A stretch of DNA of 64,000 bases from Laspinema sp. D2d (GCF_025370755.1 NZ_JAMXFC010000003.1:1-64000), one strand, 5' to 3'. Numbered from the stretch's first letter, positions 44,955 through 54,467 are shown. Notes: generated from the sequence alone by a model not told the origin. A program made the numbers and translations.

Positions 44955-46250
44955 ATGAATCAATACTCAAAACGTCACTCCTTGCTGCAAATTGCCCTAT
45001 TTGGTGGGGCTTTTGCCACCACGGCTGCTCTGACCTTATTAACTCCTCTTGGCTCTCGGGCGGTGCGCGCACAGCTTCAAAATAGTCCTAAAGCGATTGT
45101 GGATGAAGTCTGGCAAATCGTGAATCGGGACTATGTGGATGGCTCATTTAATCAGGTGAATTGGGAAGCAACGCGCACGGAGTTGTTAAGTCAGGAATAT
45201 TCCTCGCCGGAACAAGCTTACGCCGCAGTACGGGTTGCTTTAGCTAAATTAAACGACCCCTACACGCGATTTTTAGACCCAGAACAGTTTGAAGAGTTGA
45301 CTACTCAAACCTCGGGGGAAATGTCTGGGGTGGGGATGCGTTTAGAGCTCAATGCGGACACCCAAAAAATCACGGTGGTTGAACCGATCGAAAATTCCCC
45401 GGCGAAGAAAGCGGGACTGCAATCGGGGGACCAAATTTTGCAGATTGACGATCGCTCCACCCAAGGGATGAAAGTCGAAGAGGCGGCTCAATTGATTCGG
45501 GGAAAAGAAGGGACAGAAGTGAGCTTGCGGGTCTATCGCTCAACTCAAGGGGAATTTGATGTCATCTTAAAACGCGCGCGGATTGAACTGCAAGCGGTTC
45601 AATATCATATCCGCGCTGAAGGCGGAACTGATGTGGGCTATATCCAGTTATCTGAGTTTAGTTCCCATGCGGCGGAACAAATGCGTCATGCGATCGAGGA
45701 ACTAAGTAATCGCGGGGTTGATGCGTTTGTCCTGGATTTGCGAGGCAATCCCGGTGGTTTATTGTACGCGAGTATTGATATCGCTCGGATGTGGTTAGAT
45801 AGTGGGGAAATTGTCCGCACGGTCGATCGCAATGGCGGCAGTCAAGATTTTCGCGCCAATCGTTCGGCGATCGCCCAGCAACCTTTGGCGGTTTTAGTGG
45901 ATAAAAACTCCGCTAGTGCCAGCGAAATCTTATCCGGTGCCCTCAAAGATAACCGCCGCGCCACGATTATTGGCACTTCCACCTTTGGCAAAGCCTTGGT
46001 ACAGTCGGTCCATTCCCTATCTGATGGATCGGGATTAACGGTGACGATCGCCCATTACTACACTCCCAATGGTACTGATATCTCTCAGCTTGGCATCACG
46101 CCGGATATCGCGATCGACATGAGCAATGAGGATAAACGCCGTCTAGCCGCTAATCCCCAACTCCGGGGAACCTCCGATGACCCCTGCTATGCTCGGGCGG
46201 TTGCTTCGTTGCTGGCACAAGTCCAACCCAAACCGTTAGCGATTCAGTAA
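44955..46250 (+). CDS. C-terminal processing peptidase (S41 family)
   Basis: A 431-residue serine peptidase. N-terminal signal or anchor (about residues 9-35, LLQIALFGGAFATTAALTLL), a helical part with DPYTRFLDPEQFEEL, a PDZ domain (about 115-200, ENSPAKKAGLQSGDQIL), and a protease core with Ser321 in NSASASE and Lys346 in FGKALVQ at the standard 25-residue spacing. Cyanobacterial Ctp enzymes act in the lumen or periplasm; CtpA matures the D1 protein of photosystem II, CtpB and CtpC have other or unclear roles. I cannot say which paralog this is. It stands alone, followed by a composite palindrome. Confidence 0.93.
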   Translation: MNQYSKRHSLLQIALFGGAFATTAALTLLTPLGSRAVRAQLQNSPKAIVDEVWQIVNRDYVDGSFNQVNWEATRTELLSQEYSSPEQAYAAVRVALAKLNDPYTRFLDPEQFEELTTQTSGEMSGVGMRLELNADTQKITVVEPIENSPAKKAGLQSGDQILQIDDRSTQGMKVEEAAQLIRGKEGTEVSLRVYRSTQGEFDVILKRARIELQAVQYHIRAEGGTDVGYIQLSEFSSHAAEQMRHAIEELSNRGVDAFVLDLRGNPGGLLYASIDIARMWLDSGEIVRTVDRNGGSQDFRANRSAIAQQPLAVLVDKNSASASEILSGALKDNRRATIIGTSTFGKALVQSVHSLSDGSGLTVTIAHYYTPNGTDISQLGITPDIAIDMSNEDKRRLAANPQLRGTSDDPCYARAVASLLAQVQPKPLAIQ

Positions 46251-46300
46251 CCTGTCTTTTTCTGGAATTCTCTACCCAAACAAGACGCGCAACGCGAACA

Positions 46301-46366
46301 AGAAACCGGGTGTCTGACCAAAATTCCTGGGGAATCACCCCAGATCTGGTTCAGAAACCCGGTTTT
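46301..46366. repeat. Composite palindromic element after the peptidase gene
   Basis: AGAAACCGGGT-TCTGACC (from 46301) pairs with GGTTCAGAAACCCGGTTTTT (to 46366), and a second hairpin, CTGGGG-AATCA-CCCCAG (46327-46343), sits inside. TTTTT at the end suits a terminator for the peptidase. Arms and layout match the element at 25513-25578. Confidence 0.8.
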
Positions 46367-46384
46367 TAATGTTGTAATCGGGAT

Positions 46385-46415
46385 AAGAGGGATGCCAATC
46401 GGATGCGTCCCTCTT
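46385..46415. terminator. Candidate terminator hairpin
   Basis: AAGAGGGA (46385-46392) pairs with TCCCTCTT (46408-46415). The + strand continues T-rich (TCTGTTTG). It lies between the convergent peptidase and RTX genes and may serve either. Confidence 0.55.
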
Positions 46416-46435
46416 TCTGTTTGTGCTTCAATCCA

Positions 46436-49141
46436 TCAATCTAAAAACATGAGATTATCTGCGGTTAAAGTGCCGATTCCCAAGTCGAGGCGGGCGATCG
46501 CGCCGGAGGTAAAATCTCCATCATCATCGATATACAGTTTTCCCGTATCGGTTGCATAGCCAATCCGCGCATTACTGCTCGTGAGGGCTAAAATATTGGC
46601 CTGAATATCTACAATCACCGTCTCAGTCCCTTCTATCTCCGATGCCTTAGAGAGGGTAACTGGGGTTCCCCCGGATACACCTGTCAGCTTCTCGGTAAAG
46701 GCGATCGCATCTCCATCGGGTCCAAAGCTAAAATCTGTTATGCGATCGCTAGCCGTTCCCGGGGAATTCACGGTAGCATAGACCACGACATCTTGACCCT
46801 TTCCACCTGTCAAGGTATCCACTCCATCTCCGGGAAACAACAGGTCATTTCCATCGGTGCCTTCCAATTTCTCAGGACCGCTAGAACCTGTAATAATATT
46901 AATCTGAGCGGGATTATCCACCACGGCTATGGCTGGATTATTCGAGGCCATCACCCGTAGTTCCTCGGGGGTATTACTAAAGCTGTTGTTCTCCAGAAAC
47001 GCATTCGTCACCTCCGGTTCAACGACTATCCCAACGGCTGCATTCTCGATCGCATTATTTGCCAAGGTGACATTCTCTGAATTAGAACCCAGTTTAATCC
47101 CAATCCCATCCGGATCTGAGCCGCTGGGTAAATTGGATAAATTGCCATTCTCCCCTAATCTCACTTGATTGTCTTCCACTGTAGACTCAGCCAAAGACCC
47201 CAAGATGCCAAAATTCACCGACTCCAGGGTATTATTGCGAACCGTCGCACTCATATTTGACTCAAACAGTCCCAAGACAATCCCGCCACTGTCTTGAATC
47301 AAATTATTCTCTACTGTTGCTGTGGCTGCATCCTCTAAATTTATCCCATCAAGGGCATCAAAAATTCGCACATTCTGAATGACCAGATTTTCAAGCGCCG
47401 TCCCATCCTCCGGTTGGACAGCCAGAATATCGCCATTGGTTTCAATGCCATCTAGGGTAACATCACTGGCGAGAATTCTAATACTGGTTCCCCCTGTTTC
47501 AGTGGAAATCATTGTCTCATCAGTCCCGCGAGTGCTGTCGTTTCCGGCTACACCAGCATGAAACCCTTTAAGGGTTAAGCCTTTATCGATTTCCAAGAGT
47601 TCGGCGTAGGTTCCGCTACTCACAACCAGGGTATCTCCCTCATTTGCTTCAGCGATCGCCGTTTGAATTGAGGTATAAACCTGGTAAACCTCCAAGGTTT
47701 CTGTATCCGTTTCGGGGTCCGCGATCGCAATTTCAATCTCGAAATAATTGCTATCGCTCAACTTTTCGGGGTCCTTGAGTAAAATCTCTCCAGTTTCTGG
47801 ATCAAGTTCAAAGAGACCCGCAACGGACTCTCCCTCACTATCAATAACATCTAACAGGGAATACTCCGTATTACTGGAATTTTCCTCAGTCGAAATCAGG
47901 GCGATCGCACCGACAGGAGTGCTGGCATTCGCCACAAAGAGTTCACGAGGTGCAGGGGGAATGGGATTACTCGGGGGAAAAAACAGTACAGGCTCACTAT
48001 CTGGAGGCGGAGGTGGTTCAATAAAAGCGCTGCGAGTCAGTTCTATGTCTGCTTTTCTCACCCCCTGCAAAATCGCTAAATATTCCCCCGTCCGTTTATC
48101 TTGGATGACGGTTTGGACAGAATTTGAGTCCCCTTCTTGTATAAAATTCAAATTCTCAAACCGCAGTTCATTGATCAGTTCGATTTCATCTTCGCCCAAG
48201 GTAAAATCAACGATTAAATTGGCTTCAGTCCGGGTAAAACTTCCCCTCCCCCGTTCCAGGACGAAGCGATCGCCGCCTTCTCCTCCGATTAATGTATCAA
48301 TTCCGAAACCCGCAACGAGGAGATCATTTCCCCCACTCCCGGAGAGAAAGTTATTTCCTTGATCCGCATACAAGGTATCATCTTCCTCTCCTCCATATAA
48401 AATATCATTCCCGGCATTGCCATTTAACCAGTTGTTCCCTTCATCCGCAAAGAGCTGATCATTACCCTCTCCACCATAGAGGGTATCGTTTCCTGGGTTA
48501 CCAAACAGGACGTCATTCCCTTTGTCGCCATAAAGGAGGTCATTTCCCTCGCCTCCAAAAACCGTATCATCCTCTTGTCCGCCATAGAGGATATCCTCTT
48601 CCCCATTGCCTACTAATAAATCATTGCCCTGATTCCCGTATAATAGGTTACTTCCTTCCCCGGCATAGAGGGTATCGTTCCCTGCGTTGCCAAACAGGAC
48701 GTCATTCCCTTTGTCGCCATAGAGGAGGTCATTGCCATCGCCTCCAAAAACCGTATCATCCTCTTGTCCGCCATAGAGGATATCCTCGTTCTCTCCCCCG
48801 ACTACCCAGTCGTTACCCTGATTTCCGAAGAGGATATTATTCCCGGCAATCCCATAAAAGAAGTCATTTCCTTCATTACCATACAGGAGGTTATTTCCAG
48901 CTTGGCCCACCAACACATCATTACCAGCGCCGCCAAACAGGGTATCATCATCGGGTCCAGCATACAGGAAATCGTTACCCTCATTCCCTTGGATGTAGTT
49001 TGACCCTAGATCACCCTGAATCACATCATCCACTGGACTGCCCAGAATGGTATCATTGCCCTCGGGTCCTGGTAAAATTGCGGACTGAGTGGGTAAGGTT
49101 TCTATTCCGTTGTTGGCATCTGTGCCGTTGATGGCTACCAT
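46436..49141 (-). CDS. RTX calcium-binding exoprotein with beta-helix domain
   Basis: A 901-residue secreted-type protein. About residues 20-290 are hemolysin-type nonapeptides (GGxGNDxLxG), a calcium-binding parallel beta roll. Next comes a short beta domain, a cadherin-like segment (about 400-490, LLDVIDSEGESVAGLFELD), a right-handed beta-helix of the NosD/pectate-lyase type (about 500-780, IQTAIAEANEGDTLVVSSGT, then VENNLIQDSGGI), and a C-terminal RTX-like segment (GTDGNDLLFPGDGVDTLTGG). No signal peptide; RTX proteins usually leave by type I secretion. AGGAG precedes the ATG. Two near-identical DNA blocks 189 bp apart lie in the N-terminal repeats. Role unknown, perhaps surface layer, sheath or adhesion. 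Confidence 0.88.
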   Translation of the reverse strand: MVAINGTDANNGIETLPTQSAILPGPEGNDTILGSPVDDVIQGDLGSNYIQGNEGNDFLYAGPDDDTLFGGAGNDVLVGQAGNNLLYGNEGNDFFYGIAGNNILFGNQGNDWVVGGENEDILYGGQEDDTVFGGDGNDLLYGDKGNDVLFGNAGNDTLYAGEGSNLLYGNQGNDLLVGNGEEDILYGGQEDDTVFGGEGNDLLYGDKGNDVLFGNPGNDTLYGGEGNDQLFADEGNNWLNGNAGNDILYGGEEDDTLYADQGNNFLSGSGGNDLLVAGFGIDTLIGGEGGDRFVLERGRGSFTRTEANLIVDFTLGEDEIELINELRFENLNFIQEGDSNSVQTVIQDKRTGEYLAILQGVRKADIELTRSAFIEPPPPPDSEPVLFFPPSNPIPPAPRELFVANASTPVGAIALISTEENSSNTEYSLLDVIDSEGESVAGLFELDPETGEILLKDPEKLSDSNYFEIEIAIADPETDTETLEVYQVYTSIQTAIAEANEGDTLVVSSGTYAELLEIDKGLTLKGFHAGVAGNDSTRGTDETMISTETGGTSIRILASDVTLDGIETNGDILAVQPEDGTALENLVIQNVRIFDALDGINLEDAATATVENNLIQDSGGIVLGLFESNMSATVRNNTLESVNFGILGSLAESTVEDNQVRLGENGNLSNLPSGSDPDGIGIKLGSNSENVTLANNAIENAAVGIVVEPEVTNAFLENNSFSNTPEELRVMASNNPAIAVVDNPAQINIITGSSGPEKLEGTDGNDLLFPGDGVDTLTGGKGQDVVVYATVNSPGTASDRITDFSFGPDGDAIAFTEKLTGVSGGTPVTLSKASEIEGTETVIVDIQANILALTSSNARIGYATDTGKLYIDDDGDFTSGAIARLDLGIGTLTADNLMFLD
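48502..48789. repeat. 189-bp internal duplication in the RTX repeats
   Basis: Positions 48502-48600 and 48691-48789 are almost identical (about four differences in 98 bases) and are offset by 189 bp, exactly seven nonapeptides. This marks a recent in-frame duplication. Confidence 0.85.
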
Positions 49142-49766
49142 TTTTTTCTCCTGTTAAATATTATTAAGTTTGAGCTTGCCCAGATTTAGATGATTTTCTT
49201 ATCAGTAATTATACGGGTTTTCCGTAAAACTACGGAGAATAAGCTCTCAACTTCTGTATAAAAGATGGCGGTAATGATATAAAATACGGGAAGTTCAGCC
49301 TGCAAGGCTTTCCATGAGTCCGCTGTAGACTAGGGAGGGCGGGGATCAACTCCGGTCAGAAAGGGGCTAGGTTAACTGCATTTAGGCAGATTAGCCCACA
49401 ATCAGGCCGACAAACGGTCTGGAATGGATGACCGGGTGGCGATCGCCCGGTTAGCCCTTGCTCACTTTCAGAGCCAGTCCTGGGTTGATTGAGAACGGCA
49501 AAAGTCCTCAGTCTGTCCCGTTATGGTTATAATGACCTACATTTATTCCGGTTCCACTCTATCGGCTGGGGTGTTTGCCCGGGGGAGATGGAACTGTAAA
49601 AAATACCTTTAAGGGGTTGACAATTTTTATTCTTTATGCTCTAAAATCATTGAATTCACGGTTCATGCCCATACAAACTGGGGATTTTTGGCCGGGGTAA
49701 AGGACCTTCTTAATCAGGGGATGTTTGGCCGATTAGGCATTTGGAGAGAGATAGAACGTGAGCGAC
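49142..49766. other. Gene-free region with an orphan promoter
   Basis: 625 bp upstream of the RTX gene and downstream of moaB. A + strand promoter-like pair lies at 49617-49645. No frame longer than about 16 codons with a ribosome-binding site follows it. No known RNA family was recognised. Confidence 0.45.
49617..49645 (+). promoter_or_regulatory. Orphan promoter-like sequence
   Basis: TTGACA (49617-49622), 17 bp, TCTAAA (49640-49645). The -35 is perfect and the -10 is moderate. It points toward the 3' end of moaB, which runs the opposite way, so it could drive a small or antisense RNA. Confidence 0.35.
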
Positions 49767-50279
49767 TCAATGTCCCCCAGATTTTACCTGTTGAGTGAGG
49801 TGAATTAATTCAGGTAAAATGAGCTGTTGTAGGGCCAATTTGACCGCTGCGGTGGAACCGGGGATGGAGAAAATTAACTTAGATTGATAAAGGCCAGCGA
49901 TCGCCCGTGAGGCGATCGCCCGCGACCCAATTTCTTGATAGCTTAAGGCGCGAAAGATTTCCCCAAAACCGGGTAAAGTCTTCTCTAGCAAACGTGCGAT
50001 CGCATCATAAGTCGTATCCCTAGGCGCGATCCCGGTTCCCCCATTAAAAATCACCGCCTCCAACTCCGGACGCTGACCCAAGGCAATCAGATGAGCCTGA
50101 ATCTGCGCCGGTTCATCGGGAAGAATCGTATAATCCATCACCGCATGAGCGTTCTGGAGTAATAACTCTTGAATCAATTGGCCGCTGCGGTCCGTTTCTG
50201 GGGTGCGCGTGTCACTAATGGTAACAATAGCGCAATGGACAGCCAGGGTTTGAGAGTCGGGATGAGGGATGTTTGTCAT
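49767..50279 (-). CDS. moaB: Molybdenum cofactor biosynthesis protein B
   Basis: A 170-residue MoaB/Mog-type protein. Motifs: AIVTISDTRTPETDRSGQLI (about residues 17-36), FNGGTGIAPRDTTYDAI (about 78-94) and the SRAIAGLYQSKLIFSIPGST block (about 126-145), all typical of MPT adenylyltransferase-like domains. MoaB acts in assembly of molybdopterin for enzymes such as nitrate reductase. Single-domain length fits MoaB rather than the gephyrin-like fusions. No other moa or moe genes are nearby. ATG start. Confidence 0.92.
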   Translation of the reverse strand: MTNIPHPDSQTLAVHCAIVTISDTRTPETDRSGQLIQELLLQNAHAVMDYTILPDEPAQIQAHLIALGQRPELEAVIFNGGTGIAPRDTTYDAIARLLEKTLPGFGEIFRALSYQEIGSRAIASRAIAGLYQSKLIFSIPGSTAAVKLALQQLILPELIHLTQQVKSGGH

Positions 50280-50325
50280 AGAATTTGAACGCGATCGCGC
50301 CTGAGTTGAACCCCTTGTGCAAGGG

Positions 50326-50661
50326 TTACGCCTTGCTAAACCCTAAACCATTCTCCTTGGCATAGCGTTCCATAAACCGCATAAACCGATCCCAATCCGC
50401 TTGGGATTTCATCACATGAGTAGCTTCGATGCCGTCCGCTTGTCCGTTCACGAATTTACCCTTGACATCCCGGCAAGTGATTTCTCCTTCTTCATCGAGC
50501 AAGTACATCCCGGTAATCTCATCGGTGCTGTCCTTGTCCAGAATGGCCGGATTTTTAAAGTAAAAGGTCGCGGTCCCCTGTTTGCCATCTTTAGAGCGAG
50601 TCAGGCGCACATCGGGGATCACCTCTTCCTTGATGCCTCGGGAAAACTGAATTTCAGTCAT
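50326..50661 (-). CDS. psb28: Photosystem II assembly factor Psb28
   Basis: A 111-residue protein matching Psb28 over its full length: [20 protein letters not shown] at the start, [22 protein letters not shown] and [19 protein letters not shown] near the end. Psb28 binds the cytosolic face of the CP47 side of photosystem II during assembly and is also implicated in chlorophyll synthesis. Soluble, no membrane segment. It stands between moaB and the LOG gene; the 46-bp and 54-bp gaps allow, but do not prove, co-transcription. A small hairpin (AACCCCTTG/CAAGGGTT) overlaps its stop. Confidence 0.95.
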   Translation of the reverse strand: MTEIQFSRGIKEEVIPDVRLTRSKDGKQGTATFYFKNPAILDKDSTDEITGMYLLDEEGEITCRDVKGKFVNGQADGIEATHVMKSQADWDRFMRFMERYAKENGLGFSKA

Positions 50662-50715
50662 GTTCTTGTAAAGTTTTATAAACGACTCTGGGGATTATTT
50701 TCTCATCTTTGGGCC

Positions 50716-51783
50716 TTATTTGCGCTCAGGATGAGCTGATTCTACAGAATCGGAGTCGCCAAGGGTGTTAATTCGCTCAATGAGTTGGTACATTCGTCCG
50801 GCATCGCGGCGGTTAAAGAAGAAAATCAAGCGGGGAAGTTCAAAGGTTTCGTCTCCGGTTTCTTCCGGTAATCCGTGGCTTTTTTCAATGATGCCTCGGA
50901 CGAGGATATCGCTAAACTCTTCATTAAGTTGGGCGATCGCCTCATCAGAAAGTTCGGTTTTGAGGCGAATCACGAAGCGATCGCCCACATAGCGACTGGA
51001 ATGATAAACCCGATAGAAATTGCGAACGACTTCACAGGCGACTTCAACATTATCGGTAATCGTGTAAATACTGCAATCATGGGGACTGATTAAACCCCGA
51101 TGCAGGAGGTGCTTACGAATATAGGCATCCCAGTCTTTCCAGTAGTCACCACCGGGACAGTCAATCAGGACTACGGGACAGGGACCAAAGCGCCCCGTTT
51201 GTCCCAAGGTGACGCATTCAAAGGCTTCATCTTGAGTCCCGAATCCCCCAGGAAATAGGGCGATCGCATCACTTTCCTTGAGGAAAAATAACTTGCGGGT
51301 AAAGAAGTATTTGAATTCGACTAAATTTGCCGGGTCAATATAAGGGTTTGCTTCCTGCTCAAAAGGCAGTTGAATGTTTAACCCAAAGGAGTTGGCTTTC
51401 GTGGCTCCTTTATTGCCCGCTTCCATAATGCCACCCCCGGCACCCGTCATCACCATAAATCCTTGCTCAACGACTGCACGGCCAAAGGCTTCAGCAATCT
51501 GGTATTCTGGGGTCTCCGGTTGGATGCGCGCTGACCCAAAAATCGTAATTTTGCGGGTATGGCGATGGGGATGAAAGGCTTGAAAGGCGGCTTCCATATC
51601 GAGTAAAGCCGCACTGAGAATCTTCCAGTCTAGGCGTTCAATGTCTTCACCCGTCAGGCGAACGAGAGTGGAGAGCGATCGCTCAATCCATTTTCTAAAC
51701 TTGAGATTGGGCAACTCATCAATGAGTTCATTAATCTGGGCCTGGAGGCGATCGAGAGAGTCAGAAGAGTAAAGGGAAGCCAT
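50716..51783 (-). CDS. LOG family protein (Rossmann-like)
   Basis: A 355-residue protein of the LOG/TIGR00730 family. The core (about residues 80-250) has ITIFGSARIQPETPEY, MTGAGGGIMEAGNKGA and the signature FPGGFGTQDE (about 174-183). LOG enzymes release free-base cytokinin from its ribotide or act as general nucleotide 5'-monophosphate phosphoribohydrolases. This is the long type, with an extra helical N-terminus (about 75 residues) and a C-terminal extension of about 90 residues. Substrate is unknown. The ATG is the first codon of the frame. Confidence 0.88.
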   Translation of the reverse strand: MASLYSSDSLDRLQAQINELIDELPNLKFRKWIERSLSTLVRLTGEDIERLDWKILSAALLDMEAAFQAFHPHRHTRKITIFGSARIQPETPEYQIAEAFGRAVVEQGFMVMTGAGGGIMEAGNKGATKANSFGLNIQLPFEQEANPYIDPANLVEFKYFFTRKLFFLKESDAIALFPGGFGTQDEAFECVTLGQTGRFGPCPVVLIDCPGGDYWKDWDAYIRKHLLHRGLISPHDCSIYTITDNVEVACEVVRNFYRVYHSSRYVGDRFVIRLKTELSDEAIAQLNEEFSDILVRGIIEKSHGLPEETGDETFELPRLIFFFNRRDAGRMYQLIERINTLGDSDSVESAHPERK

Positions 51784-52392
51784 AAATATCAGAAAGGCTG
51801 CACCTTGATTCTAGCTAAAAGCGATCCCCAGTGACAGAAAAACCCATGAGGGTAGAGATTTTTCCCGCACCCGAATTAGGTCCCCAGGACCTGAAAACCG
51901 GGTTTTGGCCCTGGCTTTGTTCCGAATTCTCAGGATTTGTGTTGAAAAAGTGGGTTTTTAATCGCTACTATACCCCCGGACTAGGCAAGGTTCTGTCCAT
52001 CTAAGGGATTTCCATAAATAAAGTGGGGCATTAGAAGTAATGCCGAATTATTCAAGCCGATTGGCGTTCTCTTTTGGGGGGTTGGGGGGATCTCTCCGAG
52101 AAGATTTTATTGGTTGGAATACCCTAAACCCAGTGACCGAGGGCAGAAACGATAAACCCGCCCGAGTTCAACCTAGGGCGGGAGAGAGTTTGGACCCCAC
52201 AGAGTCCAGCGATCGCAAAGTTAATCTGGATGAATTCAGTTTGAGTGAAGTCTAAAGAAAATTAAGAATTAGGCGCGAACAATTAAAGAGTTTAATGTTT
52301 AGCATTCTAAATTCTTAATTCTCAATTTCCAACATTTCGTTATGAAATCTCCAGATAATCCGGTTACTAAGGGAGTCTCGATGGTGAGTCGA
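51784..52392. other. Intergenic region with short repeats
   Basis: 609 bp. It holds a partial copy of the AAAACCGGGTTTT palindrome (51894-51906) and an AT-rich inverted repeat (52261-52324). A 71-codon rightward frame at 52040-52255 lacks a ribosome-binding site and recognisable features, so I do not call it a gene. Confidence 0.5.
52261..52324. repeat. AT-rich inverted repeat
   Basis: ATTAAGAATTAG near 52263 and CTAAATTCTTAAT near 52310 are complementary apart from one base. The loop of about 35 bases also contains short AT repeats. It lies 70 bp past the trxA stop on the leftward strand and could end that transcript. Confidence 0.55.
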
Positions 52393-52722
52393 TTACTTTG
52401 CTATATATTTTTCTAGGGTATTAGCCAAAGTCGTCTTCGGCACGGCCCCAACTACCATATCCACCCGTTGGCCGCCTTTGAAAATCATTAAAGTAGGAAT
52501 ACTTCTGATTCCGTATTGGCTTGCTACGTTCGGGTTTTCGTCGGTATTGACTTTAACGACTTTAACCTGACCGTCGTACTGCTGGGCGATTTCATCGACA
52601 ACAGGGGCTACCATCCGGCAAGGTCCGCACCAGGGTGCCCAAAAATCGACGAGAACTGGAACCTCGCTATCAAGCACTTCTTGCTTAAAAGTAGAGTCTG
52701 TAACTTGTGCGGCTGCTGACAT
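52393..52722 (-). CDS. trxA: Thioredoxin
   Basis: A 109-residue thioredoxin with the redox site WCGPC (about residues 31-35) in the normal context [13 protein letters not shown], the cis-Pro motif SIPTLMIF and a C-terminal helix. The frame opens at a TTG at 52755, but the ATG at 52722 ([12 protein letters not shown]) gives the standard m-type length, with a weak AAGGAA upstream. It reduces disulfides of many cytosolic enzymes in light-dependent regulation. A terminator after guaB3 separates the two genes. Confidence 0.95.
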   Translation of the reverse strand: MSAAAQVTDSTFKQEVLDSEVPVLVDFWAPWCGPCRMVAPVVDEIAQQYDGQVKVVKVNTDENPNVASQYGIRSIPTLMIFKGGQRVDMVVGAVPKTTLANTLEKYIAK

Positions 52723-53070
52723 TGCCCTTGATTCCTTTTCTATAGGGTTTCTCAACGAGTAATTTTACCATCCCAGAACCGATCGCCTGTGGTCAGACTT
52801 CCTGGCAAGAGGGTAGCACGGGGCTAAATCTCATAAGTGAGTCGATTTAGTTTAGGACGATTGGTCTGGATGCAGATTTTAGTTTAGTCTATTTTCGCAT
52901 TTAAACAAGTCATCCCTAATAAAAAACCGCCCGAACAGAAGTCCGGGCGGAGTGTGGTGTGAGGAGTGAACGGAAACATGCGTCTCCGCTATATTCTATT
53001 GTAAACTACAGAATGCAGTGGTGGTGTAAAAATTGTGCAAAGATTTACATCACCACAAAGGGAAGTAAAT
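52723..53070. other. Intergenic region between guaB3 and trxA
   Basis: 348 bp. It contains the guaB3 terminator (52919-52950), and the trxA promoter must lie between that and 52722. No gene was recognised. Confidence 0.55.
52919..52950 (-). terminator. Rho-independent terminator of guaB3
   Basis: On the leftward strand a GC-rich stem (CCGCCCG with CGGGCGG, 52927-52950) is followed directly by TTTTTTATT. It lies 121 bp past the guaB3 stop and is a textbook terminator. Confidence 0.88.
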
Positions 53071-54234
53071 TTACTTACCCATTCCGAGTTGTTGTGCTTT
53101 TTGATAGACTTTTCCTTCGGTCAGCAAAGAAGGAGCGATCGCCACTTCCACCTGTTGCATTTCCTTCATGTCCTTAGCGCCTAACGTCCCCATACTGGTT
53201 TTCAGCGCCCCAAGGAGGTTATGAGTCCCATCATCCAGACCCGCTGGACCCCGGAGAATTTGTTCTAAACTCCCGGTACTGCCGACCCGAATCCGCGTCC
53301 CCCGAGGCAGCACTGGAGAAGGAGTCGCCATCCCCCAGTGATAGCCCCGTCCAGGAGCCTCGTTAGCCCGAGCGAAGGGAGAGCCAATCATCACCCCATC
53401 CGCACCACAGGCAATACATTTACAGATATCTCCCCCCGTCACCAATCCGCCATCGGCGATGATAGAAACGTATTTGCCCGTTTCTCGGTAAAAATTATCC
53501 CGGGCGGCAGCACAATCCGCCACTGCCGTTGCCTGGGGAACCCCAATGCCCAAAACCCCGCGAGAGGTACAAGCGGCACCGGGTCCAATCCCCACCATAA
53601 TCGCGGCAGCACCGGCTTTCATTAACTTCAGACTCACCTCGTAGGTGACACAATTTCCCAAAATCACCGGAATGGGCATTTCTTGACAAAACTTCGCCAA
53701 GTCCAGAGGGGTGATGGACTCGGGAGATAAGTGATCCGTAGAAACTACGGTTCCCTGTACGAAAAATAAATCTGCTCCAGCTTTAGCAACCGTTGCGCCA
53801 TACTGAGCGGCCCCTGCCGGAGTGGCACTGACTGCGGCGATCCCGCCTTGGCTCTTAATTTGATGAATACGTTTCTCGATTAACTCTGGCTGAATCGGTT
53901 TAGCATAGAGTTCCTGCATCAATCCGACAAACTCTTCTTTGCCGACGGATGCAATGCGATCGAGAATCGGTTCGGGATCTTCATACCGGGTTTGGATGCC
54001 TTCCAAATTGAGGACACCCATCGCTCCCAATTGAGAAAGCAAAACTGCCATGCGGACATCGACGACTCCATCCATCGCACTGGCGATGATCGGAATTTCT
54101 CTCTCAATCCCGCCAAGGGTCCATCGCGTATCCGCTAAAGAAGGATCTAGCGTTCTCGTACCCGGGACTAAGGCAATTTCATCAATTCCGTATGCCCTGC
54201 GAGCTGTTTTGCCACGCCCAATTTGAATGTCCAC
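53071..54234 (-). CDS. guaB3: GuaB3-type IMP dehydrogenase-related protein
   Basis: A 387-residue TIM-barrel protein of the GuaB3 group. Features: [20 protein letters not shown] at the start, [11 protein letters not shown] (about 49-59), the active-site loop [11 protein letters not shown] with Cys222, and [15 protein letters not shown]. There are no CBS domains, as expected for GuaB3 rather than GuaB. It should act on purine nucleotide monophosphates (IMP dehydrogenase-type oxidation has been reported for the group). The start is a GTG; the conserved N-terminus begins right there, so no shorter start is likely. Its terminator is at 52919. Confidence 0.92.
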   Translation of the reverse strand: MDIQIGRGKTARRAYGIDEIALVPGTRTLDPSLADTRWTLGGIEREIPIIASAMDGVVDVRMAVLLSQLGAMGVLNLEGIQTRYEDPEPILDRIASVGKEEFVGLMQELYAKPIQPELIEKRIHQIKSQGGIAAVSATPAGAAQYGATVAKAGADLFFVQGTVVSTDHLSPESITPLDLAKFCQEMPIPVILGNCVTYEVSLKLMKAGAAAIMVGIGPGAACTSRGVLGIGVPQATAVADCAAARDNFYRETGKYVSIIADGGLVTGGDICKCIACGADGVMIGSPFARANEAPGRGYHWGMATPSPVLPRGTRIRVGSTGSLEQILRGPAGLDDGTHNLLGALKTSMGTLGAKDMKEMQQVEVAIAPSLLTEGKVYQKAQQLGMGK

Positions 54235-54323
54235 TGCTTCTATCCGTTCCCAAAACTATTTATGCTAGACTATCAAATTTACAGGCAAACTGACCGAGAG
54301 TTGGTATTGAGTTTTTAAATTCA

Positions 54324-54381
54324 GGATGGGGGAGATGGGGGAGATGGGGAGGATGGGGGAGATGGGGAGGATAGGGGAGAT
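54324..54381. repeat. GGGGGAGAT minisatellite
   Basis: About six units alternating GGGGGAGAT and GGGGAGGAT, the same family as the arrays at 1-109 and 42396-42655. It lies between the divergent guaB3 and VOC genes, about 90 bp from each start. Confidence 0.9.
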
Positions 54382-54467
54382 TACGGTTTTATCCTGGCGA
54401 TCGCCACTTTAGGCCTTGAAGAACTTTAGAATAAGAATATAGAGAGAAAGTTTATAAAACTTAAAGA

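Noticed and set aside
48292-49131. 279-codon rightward frame antisense to the RTX repeats
   Set aside because: His/Arg/Tyr-rich periodic sequence that is the mirror of the nonapeptide codons.
52040-52255. 71-codon rightward frame between the LOG and trxA genes
   Set aside because: No ribosome-binding site or recognisable feature. The acidic C-terminus is mildly protein-like, so it is noted but not called.
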